Assembly: GCA_964387935.1 (NCBI GenBank)
Contig: CAYLZN010000350.1
Location: forward strand, 1-5,910
DNA from: CAYLZN01 sp964387935
GTDB taxonomy: Bacteria; Acidobacteriota; Vicinamibacteria; Vicinamibacterales; JAFNAJ01
Length of the DNA: 5,910 nt
Reading direction: 5' to 3'
Part shown: piece by piece, positions 1-5,910 of the stretch
Layout: each line of letters opens with the position of its first letter
How positions within the stretch are numbered: position 1 is the first letter of the stretch
Translations under genes and position numbers: made by a program
The notes under the pieces: generated by a model
Database searches by the model: none
Told to the model about the DNA's origin: nothing
What the model saw: only the letters and a program-made list of their open reading frames with translations

Positions 1-2686
1 ACGCTCGACGAGCTGCCCCCGGCCGCCGGCCGCGAGCGCCTCGTGCGCGAGCACGACCTCGACCCGCAGGCCGCGGACAACCTGCTCGCCTACCTCGCGG
101 AGCAGAAGACGGCCATCTGGGCGCTGCCCGACGACCGCACCGTCGTCGTCGAGCGCTGCCGCGACGAGCTCGGGGACTGGCGGATGTGTGTGCTGTCGCC
201 GTTGGGCGGGCAGGTGCTGGCCCCGTGGTCACTGGCCGCGGTGGCCCGCGTGCGGGAGGAGAGCGGGCTCGACGTCGAGGCCATGTGGACCAACGACGGG
301 TTCATCCTGCGCTTCCCGGAAACGGAGGATCCCCCGGACGTCTCGCTGATCCTCCCGCCTGCCGGGGACGTCGAGCGCCTCGTCATCGGCCAGCTCGGCG
401 CGTCGGCGCTGTTTGCCGCGCGGTTCCGTGAGTGTGCCGGCCGGGCCCTGCTGCTGCCGCGCCGCCGGCCCGGCCAGCGGTCGCCGCTGTGGCAGCAGCG
501 GAAGAAAGCCTCGGATCTGCTCGCCGTGGCCTCACGCTTTCCCTCCTTTCCGCTCGTGCTCGAGGCCCATCGCGAGTGCCTGCGGGACCTCTTCGACATG
601 CCGGCGTTCCATGCGCTGCTCGACGACGTGCGGGCGGGGCGCGTGCGAGTCGTCACGCGGGACACGCAGGCGCCGTCGCCGTTTGCGGCATCGCTGCTGT
701 TCGGCTATGTGGCGAACTACCTCTACGACGGCGACGCGCCTCTTGCGGAGCGGCGGGCGCAGGCCCTGTCGATCGACCAGGAGCAGCTCCGCGAGCTGCT
801 CGGCGATGCGGAGCTGCGGGAACTGCTCGACGCCGACGTCATGGCGGACGTCGAGCGGCAGTTGCAGCATCTCGATGCAGACTACCGGGCGCGGAGCGTG
901 GATGGCGTCCACGACCTGCTGCTGCGCGTCGGCGACCTTTCGCGTGACGAGATCGTCGCCCGGTCCGCCGAGGCCCAGGGTGCAGCCTGGGCGGAGGCGC
1001 TGCTGATCGCCCGCCGCGCCGTCGAGTTGCCGGCGGGTGGGGCGACTCGCCTCGTCGCCATCGAGGACGTGGCCCGGTATCGCGACGGCCTCGGCCTCCC
1101 GTTGCCGCCGGGAATCCCCGAGTCGCTGCTCGCGGGCGTCCAGGACCCCCTGGGTGACCTCGTGATGCGCTTCGCACGCACGCACGCGCCGTTTGCGGCC
1201 GCGGANNNNNNNNNNGGCACACCGCTTCGCGCTCGGGCGCACCACCGTCGAGCAGGTGCTCCACCGGCTGACCGTCGAGCGGCGCCTGCTCGAGGGCGCC
1301 TTCCGGCCCGGCGGCACGGCGCGCGAATGGTGTGCGCCCGACGTGCTGTCCACCATCCGCCGTCACTCACGGGCCCGCCTGCGCAGGGAGATCGAGCCCG
1401 TCGAGCCGCACGTGCTCGCGAGGTTCGTCGCGGCCTGGCAGGGCACCACGCGACCGCGCAAGGGCCTGGACGCCATTCTCGATGCCGTCGAACACCTGCA
1501 GGGGGCACCGCTGGTCGCCTCGCTGCTGGAGACCGACATCCTGCCCGCGCGGGTGGCCGACTTCGAGCCCGCCGATCTCGACACGCTGCTCGCCGCCGGT
1601 GAGGTCGTATGGGTCGGCCTCGAGTCGCTCGGCGACCGCGACGGGCGCATCGCGCTCTTCCTCACGGATCACATGGGCACGCTGTGGCGACCTCGGGCAA
1701 AGGGCGCGGATGCGACGGACCGCGAGCAGGCGATCCTGGCGCACCTGGCGCAGACGGGGGCCTCGTTCTTCGCACCGCTCCACGAGGCCTGCGGCGGTGG
1801 GTTCCCCGGGGACACGCTCGATGCGTTGTGGGCCCTGGTGTGGCGCGGACTGGTCACCAACGACGCCTTCCAGGCGCTGCGTCACCGCGTGAGGCCCCCG
1901 GCCCGCGATCGGCGCGCGGCCGCGCATGCCGGGGGGCGCGTGTTCCGGTCACGACGGGCCGTGCCCCCGTCGGGCGAGGGCCGCTGGTCGATCGTCGCCA
2001 GCGAGGGCACCACGCCGCGCAGCGACACGGCCTGGAGCGCCGCCATGGCCCAGCAGTTGCTCACGCGCTATGGCATCGTCACGCGCGAGGTCGCGCAGGC
2101 CGAGGCGCTGGGCGGCGGGTTCTCCGCGGTGTACGAGGTCCTGCGGTCGATGGAGGAACGCGGCCGGATCCGCCGCGGCTACTTCGCGTCGGGCGTGGGC
2201 GCCATGCAGTTCGCCATGCCGGCGGCCCTCGACCTGTTGCGCGCCCTGCGAGTCGACCCCGAAGATCCTGAAGTCGTTCGTCTCTCTGCCGCCGATCCGG
2301 CCAGCGCGTACGGCGCGCTGCTCAAATGGCCAGCGGGCGCCGCCGAGACCGCAGGGCCGGGCCGCGGGCCCACACGATCGGCAGGTGCGCAGGTCATCAT
2401 CGTCAGCGGACGGCTCGGCGCGTGGCTGAGCAGGACGCGCACCGCGTTGCTGACGTTCCTGCCAGCTGAGGACCCGGAGCGGTCGCTGGTGGCCTCGGGC
2501 GTGGCGTCGGCGCTCGCCGACGTGGCACGCGAGGGGGAGGGGCGACAGGGCGGCCTGCTCATCGCCGAGATCGACGGCCAACCCGCGGCCACCCACGCCC
2601 TCGCGCCCTGGCTTGAACGGGCCGGCTTCACGCCGTCGGCCCTGGGCTACCACGTCCGACGCGACAAATCCGGGCGCAAACCATGA
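1..2686 (+). CDS. lhr: Lhr-type DEAD/DEAH-box ATP-dependent DNA helicase, C-terminal part (5' end outside window, internal assembly gap)
   Basis: The open frame runs in from base 1; the GTG at 43 is internal. Lhr helicases are large (about 1500 residues) 3'-to-5' DNA translocases linked to DNA repair. About 890 residues are present, so the RecA motor domains are upstream and no ATPase motif is visible. Recognised by family-like blocks: GDWR at window residues 57-61 and LFAARFRECAGRALLLPRRR from 137, ending in SPLWQQR (late core, DEAD-associated region); a C-terminal domain from about residue 280; then GLVTNDAF near 1847-1870, GRWSIV at 1979-1996, GIVTREV from 2072, RRGYF at 2171-2185 and LLTFLP near 2447. 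Known Lhr C-terminal domains are winged-helix arrays resembling AlkZ-type glycosylases. The frame is 1 before the N run and 2 after it; the protein is otherwise continuous to the TGA at 2684-2686. The stop overlaps an ATG as ATGA. I am sure of the family; the exact Lhr subgroup is open. Confidence 0.93.
1206..1215. other. Assembly gap (10 N) inside lhr
   Basis: Ten consecutive N. The lhr frame is 1 on the left and 2 on the right, so the true gap length must be a multiple of three if the gene is intact. The flanks translate as THAPFAAA-(E/D) on the left and AHRFALG on the right. In Lhr proteins the matching stretch is like THGPFTTAEVAARFGLG (from memory of the family), which leaves room for only one residue between, i.e. 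about three missing bases. Confidence 0.97.
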
Positions 2687-2692
2687 GGCGGG

Positions 2693-2713
2693 CTCAAGGC
2701 ACAAGGCTCAGGG
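2693..2713 (+). repeat. Three imperfect 7-bp tandem units just after lhr
   Basis: The units are CTCAAGG (2693-2699), CACAAGG (2700-2706) and CTCAGGG (2707-2713), each one mismatch from CTCAAGG. They begin seven bases after the lhr stop and end 14 bases before the TACAAT box of the transporter gene. If translation began at the 2683 ATG they would be coding, but the GTG at 2740 makes them intergenic. The array is short, so it may be chance or a remnant of a heptamer repeat family. Confidence 0.5.
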
Positions 2714-2727
2714 CCGTACGCCTGCTC

Positions 2728-2733
2728 TACAAT
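2728..2733 (+). promoter_or_regulatory. Putative -10 box (TACAAT) for the MFS gene, leaderless arrangement
   Basis: TACAAT is an AT-rich island in very GC-rich DNA and differs by one base from the TATAAT consensus. The GTG start codon at 2740 begins seven bases after the box, just where transcription would be expected to start, so the mRNA could be leaderless; no Shine-Dalgarno sequence precedes that GTG. No convincing -35 box is visible 16-18 bases upstream. The box and following bases recur at 4000-4010 ahead of the hydroxylase operon. Confidence 0.5.
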
Positions 2734-2739
2734 TCCCCC

Positions 2740-3987
2740 GTGTCGACATCCCGTGGTCCGCTCGCCCTGGTCTTCTTCATTGTCTTCCTCGATCTGCTCG
2801 GCATCGGGATCCTGATCCCGGTCATTCCGCAGCTGCTCGGGAATCCGGTATCGGAGTTCTACCTGCTGCCGGAAGGCTGGAGCGTGGAGCGCGGCTACGT
2901 GCTGCTCGGCGCGCTGGTCACCGTGTTCCCGCTCATGCAGTTCCTGGCCACGCCCATCCTCGGGGAACTGTCCGACAAGTTCGGCCGGCGGCCGCTGCTG
3001 CTGATCTCGCTGGCCGGCACCTGCGCGGCGTACCTGCTGTTCGGCGTGGGCATCCTCGTGCGCAACATCCCCCTGCTCTTCGGGGCGCGCGCGATGGACG
3101 GCATCACGGGCGGCAACATCGCCGTCGCGCAGGCGGTGATCTCGGACACGACGGCCCCGCAGGATCGGGCGAAGAGCTTCGGCCTCATCGGCGCCGCGTT
3201 CGGCCTCGGCTTCATCATGGGTCCGTACCTCGGGGGAAAGCTCTCCGACCCTGCGGTCGTGAGCTGGTTCGACGCCGCGACGCCGTTCTGGTTCGCCGCC
3301 GTGCTGTCCCTGGTCAACATGCTGCTCGTCGCCATCCGGCTGCCGGAGACGAACCGGACCCCGAAGACGGAGCATCGGATCAACTGGCGCAAGTCCGCGC
3401 AGAACATCAACCACGCCTGGGCACTGGCGCCGCTGCGCCCGCTCTACGGCACCAACTTCCTGTTCCAATCGGGCTTCTCGTTCTTCACGACCTTCTTCGG
3501 CGTGTTCCTGATCAACCACTTCGGGTTCACGCAGGGCAACATCGGCGACTTCTTCGCGTACGTCGGCCTGTGGATCGTCTTCACGCAGGGCGTGGTCGTG
3601 CGACGCACGAGCAAGTGGTTCGGCGAGGCGTCCGTTCTGCGGGCGAGCGTGATCCCGGCCGGCCTGTCCGTGCTGCTCTACCTGGTGCCCCGCGTCTGGT
3701 GGGGCCTGCTCCTCGTCGTGCCGCTCTTTGCGATCGCGGTGGGCCTGACGCAGGCCAACCTCACCGCACTGCTCAGCCGCTCCGCGAGCGCGAGAATCCA
3801 GGGCGAGGTGCTCGGCATCAACGCGAGCGTCCAGGCGCTGGCGCAGACCCTTCCGCCCCTGCTGGCCGGGCTGCTCGCCGGCACCGTCAGCCCCGAGGCT
3901 CCGCTGCTGGCGGCAGCCGTCCTGATGGTCCTCGCCGGGGTGTGTTTCCACATCTTCTACCGGCCGGTGCCCGCGCCGGTGTCGTGA
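2740..3987 (+). CDS. MFS transporter, DHA1 / TetA-like subgroup
   Basis: A 415-residue inner-membrane carrier of the major facilitator superfamily, probably a proton-driven exporter of small molecules. From the GTG start, TM1 holds FLDLLGIGILIPVIPQLL (16-33), typical of Tet-like carriers. Motif A is GELSDKFGRR at 75-84 between TM2 and TM3; motif C, the antiporter signature in TM5, is G-L-G-F-I-M-G-P-Y-L-G-G at 155-166. FWFAAVLSLVN (183-193) opens TM6, and a charged cytoplasmic loop (about 203-227) separates the two six-helix halves. The hydrophobic pattern fits 12 helices. The alternative ATG at 2683 would add 19 arginine-rich residues unlike a transporter N-terminus and has no clear ribosome site, so GTG 2740 is preferred. 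The substrate is unknown; the tetracycline name in this family does not show tetracycline resistance. The lhr gene ends 53 bases upstream; the hydroxylase operon follows after 64 bases. Confidence 0.9.
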   Translation: MSTSRGPLALVFFIVFLDLLGIGILIPVIPQLLGNPVSEFYLLPEGWSVERGYVLLGALVTVFPLMQFLATPILGELSDKFGRRPLLLISLAGTCAAYLLFGVGILVRNIPLLFGARAMDGITGGNIAVAQAVISDTTAPQDRAKSFGLIGAAFGLGFIMGPYLGGKLSDPAVVSWFDAATPFWFAAVLSLVNMLLVAIRLPETNRTPKTEHRINWRKSAQNINHAWALAPLRPLYGTNFLFQSGFSFFTTFFGVFLINHFGFTQGNIGDFFAYVGLWIVFTQGVVVRRTSKWFGEASVLRASVIPAGLSVLLYLVPRVWWGLLLVVPLFAIAVGLTQANLTALLSRSASARIQGEVLGINASVQALAQTLPPLLAGLLAGTVSPEAPLLAAAVLMVLAGVCFHIFYRPVPAPVS

Positions 3988-3999
3988 GCCACGGCGGTA

Positions 4000-4005
4000 T
4001 AGAAT
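4000..4005 (+). promoter_or_regulatory. Putative -10 box (TAGAAT, within TATAGAAT) for the molybdenum hydroxylase operon
   Basis: TATAGAAT at 3998-4005 is the only AT-rich block in the 64-bp spacer after the MFS stop. Read as TAGAAT at 4000-4005, transcription would start near 4012, leaving a leader of about 40 bases before the ATG at 4052. No clear -35 hexamer is visible. The following bases ATTCCCC match those after the MFS promoter box, and a 12-bp palindrome (4010-4021) covers the expected start site. Confidence 0.5.
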
Positions 4006-4009
4006 TCCC

Positions 4010-4021
4010 CGAACGCGTTCG
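4010..4021. promoter_or_regulatory. Perfect 12-bp palindrome (CGAACGCGTTCG), possible operator
   Basis: The twelve bases equal their own reverse complement. They start five bases after the TAGAAT box and cover the expected transcription start, a position where a dimeric repressor could block initiation. The flanking bases do not extend the symmetry. One such palindrome by chance in a 6-kb GC-rich window is not surprising, so only its position makes it notable. Confidence 0.3.
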
Positions 4022-4040
4022 CCGATCACCGGGCCCCCTC

Positions 4041-4044
4041 GGAG
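4041..4044 (+). promoter_or_regulatory. Ribosome binding site (GGAG) for the [2Fe-2S] subunit
   Basis: GGAG lies seven bases before the ATG at 4052, a normal Shine-Dalgarno distance. It supports that ATG as the start, and the protein then begins directly with the first strand of the ferredoxin fold (SVSFTLNG). Confidence 0.65.
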
Positions 4045-4051
4045 TCTGCCC

Positions 4052-4528
4052 ATGCGATCCGTGTCGTTCACCCTGAATGGCGCCCCCACCCGCGTCACGG
4101 TCGACGAGACCCGCCCGCTGCTGTGGGTGCTGCGCGACGACCTCAGCCTGACCGGCACCAAGTTCGGCTGCGGCGAGGCCGTCTGCGGCGCCTGCACCGT
4201 CCTGCTCGACGACGAGCCCGTGCGCGCGTGCGCCACGACCATCGGCGACGTCGAGGGCAGGCGCGTCGTCACGATCGAGGGCCTCGCGCGAGACGGCCAC
4301 CTGCACCCGGTCCAGGACGCCTTCGTCAAGCACCTCGCCTTCCAGTGCGGGTACTGCACGCCGGGCATGGTCATGGGCGCGTACGCGCTCCTGCTGAAAC
4401 ACCCGACCCCGACGCCCGCACAGATTACCGCCCAGATGGACGCCCATCTCTGCCGCTGCGGGGCGCACCTCCGCATCGTCCAGGCGATCGAGTCGGCGTC
4501 GGCGGTCATGAAGGGAGGCGCCCGATGA
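4052..4528 (+). CDS. [2Fe-2S] small subunit of a molybdenum hydroxylase (xanthine dehydrogenase family, IorA-like)
   Basis: A 158-residue electron-transfer subunit. Residues 1-75 form a plant-type ferredoxin domain whose first [2Fe-2S] cluster is held by Cys40, Cys45, Cys48 and Cys60 (CGEAVCGAC, then ACAT). Residues 85-155 form the helical domain that holds the second cluster with Cys99 and Cys102 (QCGYCTPGMVMG) and Cys134 and Cys136 (HLCRCGA). All eight ligands are present, and Gln98 sits where the family contacts the molybdopterin cofactor. The length is normal. Electrons from the Mo centre of the partner subunit pass through both clusters. There is no signal peptide, so if the enzyme is exported this subunit would travel folded with the Tat-bearing large subunit. 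The stop overlaps the next start as ATGA, indicating coupled translation. The substrate cannot be inferred from this subunit. Confidence 0.96.
   Translation: MRSVSFTLNGAPTRVTVDETRPLLWVLRDDLSLTGTKFGCGEAVCGACTVLLDDEPVRACATTIGDVEGRRVVTIEGLARDGHLHPVQDAFVKHLAFQCGYCTPGMVMGAYALLLKHPTPTPAQITAQMDAHLCRCGAHLRIVQAIESASAVMKGGAR
4513..4518 (+). promoter_or_regulatory. Ribosome binding site (GGGAGG) for the large subunit
   Basis: GGGAGG sits inside the end of the small-subunit gene, six bases before the ATG at 4525. It is the strongest Shine-Dalgarno sequence in the window and fixes the large-subunit start at the ATGA overlap. Confidence 0.75.
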
Positions 4529-5910
4529 ACCCGCACGACGACCTGATGGAGGTCCCGGACGGCTGGGGGTTCGTCACGACGGTCGATCGACGCGACTTCC
4601 TCAGGCTCACGAGCACGGGCCTGCTCGTCATGTTCGCCCTCGAACCCCTGCTCGGGCGACAGGAGCCGGTGCGGCTCCCGACGGGACGCCAGGGCTACCC
4701 GACCGATCTCAATGCCTACCTGCACATCGGCGCCAACGGGCGCGTGACCTGCCTGGTCGGCAAGATCGAGATGGGACAGGGCGCGCAGACGTCATTGCCG
4801 CAGCTGGCCGCCGAGGAACTCGACGTCCCGCTCTCGTCGGTGGACATCGTCATGGGCGACACCGACCTGTGCCCGTGGGACATGGGCACCTTCGGTTCGC
4901 TCAGCATCCGCCAGTTCGGCCCTATCCTGCGCGCGGCGGCCGCCGAGGCCAGGGCCGTTCTGCTGCAGCTGGCCGCCGAGCGCCTCCAGTCTCCGGTGAG
5001 CGACCTGCGGGTGGAGGCGGGCGTGGTCGTGCATGCCACCGACGCCAGCAAGCGCGTGTCGTACGGCGATCTCACGGCGGGCAAGAAGATCGAGCGCAAG
5101 CTCGAGGGCAAGCCTGCCCTCGAGGCGGTCAAGACCTTCACCATCGTGGGCACGAGCGCCCCCAGGCGCGATGCCCTCGAGAAGGTGACGGGCAAGGCGA
5201 AGTTCGCGGGCGACATCGTTCCGCCGGGCGCGCTGCACGCGCGCGTGCTGCGGCCGCCAGCTCACGGCGCCACGCTCGCCAGCGTGGACACCAGTGCCGC
5301 GGACGCACGCCCGGGCGTGAAGGTCGTCCGTGAGGGCGATCTCGTGGCGGTGCTGCACGAACACCGGGACGAGGCCGATGCGGCGCTCGTGCTGATCAAG
5401 GCCCGGTTCGGGCCCTCCCCCTCCACGCTCGACGAGAAGACGATCTTCGAACACCTCGCGAAGGCTGCCCCGGCGGGCGAGACCGTGGCGGAGGGCGGCA
5501 CCCTGGCGGAGGGTGCGCGGCTCGCGACGAAGACGTTCGAGCAGACGTACTTGAACAGCTACGTGGCGCACGCGCCGATGGAAACCCACTCGGCCGTGGC
5601 CGCCTTCGAGGACGGCAGGCTCACCGTCTGGGCGTCCACGCAGACCCCGTTTCCCCTGAAGTCGCAGCTCGCGCAGGCCCTCGAGCTTCCGCCCGAGAAG
5701 GTGCGGGTGATCACGCCGTACGTGGGTGGCGGGTTCGGCGGCAAGAGTGCGTCGCGCCAGGCCATTGAAGCGGCGCGGCTCGCGACGATCGTCGGCAGGC
5801 CCGTGCGGGTCGTCTGGAGCCGCGAGGAGGAGTTCCACTTCGACACCTTCCGCCCGGCGGCGGTGATCACGGTGAAGTCCGGACTCGACGCCGCAGGCAA
5901 GGTCGTGTCG
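4525..5910 (+). CDS. Molybdopterin-binding large subunit of a molybdenum hydroxylase (IorB-like, Tat-type N-terminus), 3' end outside window
   Basis: The frame is open from the ATG for 462 codons to the window edge, without a stop; family members are roughly 700 residues, so about a third is missing. Residues 21-27 read DRRDFLR, a twin-arginine motif, followed by a moderately hydrophobic stretch (28-43); no clear AxA cleavage site is seen, so it may stay as an anchor. Next comes a cofactor-binding segment with GKIEMGQG (79-86) and DMGTFGS. In xanthine dehydrogenase the equivalent segment lies after the hammerhead domain, so the order here is the permuted one of the isoquinoline 1-oxidoreductase beta group. 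The hammerhead domain starts about residue 216 (DALEKVTGKAKFAGD). The first Mo-cofactor domain follows with PMETH (351-355) and GGGFGGK (401-407). The catalytic glutamate region expected near the C-terminus is beyond the edge. The role is hydroxylation of a heteroaromatic or aldehyde-type substrate using water; the exact substrate is unknown. Confidence 0.94.
   Translation, partial: MNPHDDLMEVPDGWGFVTTVDRRDFLRLTSTGLLVMFALEPLLGRQEPVRLPTGRQGYPTDLNAYLHIGANGRVTCLVGKIEMGQGAQTSLPQLAAEELDVPLSSVDIVMGDTDLCPWDMGTFGSLSIRQFGPILRAAAAEARAVLLQLAAERLQSPVSDLRVEAGVVVHATDASKRVSYGDLTAGKKIERKLEGKPALEAVKTFTIVGTSAPRRDALEKVTGKAKFAGDIVPPGALHARVLRPPAHGATLASVDTSAADARPGVKVVREGDLVAVLHEHRDEADAALVLIKARFGPSPSTLDEKTIFEHLAKAAPAGETVAEGGTLAEGARLATKTFEQTYLNSYVAHAPMETHSAVAAFEDGRLTVWASTQTPFPLKSQLAQALELPPEKVRVITPYVGGGFGGKSASRQAIEAARLATIVGRPVRVVWSREEEFHFDTFRPAAVITVKSGLDAAGKVVS
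5101..5124 (+). repeat. Perfect 10-bp inverted repeat with 4-base loop inside the large-subunit gene
   Basis: The left arm CTCGAGGGCA (5101-5110) is the exact reverse complement of the right arm TGCCCTCGAG (5115-5124), with loop AGCC. The stem is very GC-rich. It encodes LEGKPALE (residues 193-200) in the linker before the hammerhead domain. No T-run follows, so it is not a classical terminator. The right-arm 10-mer occurs again at 5172-5181. Confidence 0.8.

Noticed and set aside
532..1356. 274-codon minus-strand frame spanning the N run
   Set aside because: Opposite lhr, with no family-like motif, and it depends on reading through unknown bases.
43..1602. A 519-codon protein starting at GTG 43 and running past the N run to 1602
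   Set aside because: The frame is already open from base 1 and matches Lhr before the GTG. After the N run this frame gives low-complexity Arg/Ala-rich sequence while frame 2 gives good Lhr sequence.
3988..4051. Rho-independent terminator after the MFS gene
   Set aside because: The only symmetric elements are the 12-bp palindrome and GGGCCC; there is no stem-loop followed by a T-run.
2647..4725. 692-codon open frame on the minus strand opposite the MFS and hydroxylase genes
   Set aside because: Its product is very rich in Arg, Glu, His and Gln with no recognisable domain, and it lies opposite two certain genes. Long antisense frames are common where third positions are G/C.
5101..5124. The hairpin in the large subunit read as a transcription terminator
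   Set aside because: It is inside an intact coding frame and no T-run follows the stem.
4792..5838. 348-codon open frame on the minus strand opposite the large subunit
   Set aside because: Same composition artefact; the plus strand carries unmistakable molybdopterin-binding motifs here.
1..5910. Defence system, prophage, insertion sequence or CRISPR
   Set aside because: No transposase, integrase, nuclease, spacer array or terminal inverted repeats. The Lhr helicase alone, with no effector gene beside it, does not support a defence island.

Overview
The window reads as chromosomal DNA from a high-GC bacterium: GC-rich throughout, with strong G/C preference at third codon positions. All four genes lie on the + strand and are packed tightly. 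The 10-base N run at 1206-1215 shows that this is a scaffolded draft or metagenome contig. The gene families (actinobacterial/acidobacterial-style Lhr helicase, a Tet-like MFS carrier, a two-subunit molybdenum hydroxylase with a Tat-type large subunit) and the TA(C/G)AAT promoter boxes would suit an Acidobacteriota (Vicinamibacteria-like) genome. That placement is inference only; there is no marker gene here.

Layout. (1) 1-2686: the 3' part of a long gene for an Lhr-type DEAD/DEAH-box DNA helicase. The N-terminal RecA motor domains lie off the left edge; the late core domain and the whole C-terminal domain are present. The reading frame changes across the N run, but family conservation suggests this is a gap-size artefact with about 3 bases missing, not a frameshift. 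(2) 2683-3987: a 12-TM MFS transporter of the DHA1/TetA-like group. Its ATG at 2683 overlaps the lhr stop as ATGA. A GTG at 2740, preceded by a TACAAT box at the right distance for a leaderless transcript, is the better start. (3) 4052-4528 and 4525-5910+: a molybdenum hydroxylase pair of the isoquinoline 1-oxidoreductase (IorA/IorB) type. The small subunit carries two [2Fe-2S] clusters. The large molybdopterin-binding subunit has a twin-arginine motif and the permuted domain order of the IorB group, and runs off the right edge. The two genes overlap by ATGA and form an operon with its own promoter box in the 64-bp spacer after the MFS gene.

Functional picture. The helicase (DNA repair) and the transporter have no obvious link to each other or to the hydroxylase. 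The hydroxylase pair is a true functional unit: substrate hydroxylation at the Mo centre of the large subunit, electron exit through the two clusters of the small subunit, probably in the periplasm and toward a cytochrome rather than NAD, since no FAD subunit lies between or before the two genes. Its substrate cannot be told from sequence.

No RNA gene, insertion sequence, CRISPR array, attachment site or clear terminator was seen, and no stretch over 300 bases lacks a gene. I see no convincing new defence or mobile system. The items worth a second look are the assembly gap, the MFS start with its heptad repeats, an 11-base element shared by the two promoter regions, a palindrome at the expected transcription start of the hydroxylase operon, and a strong hairpin inside the large-subunit gene.
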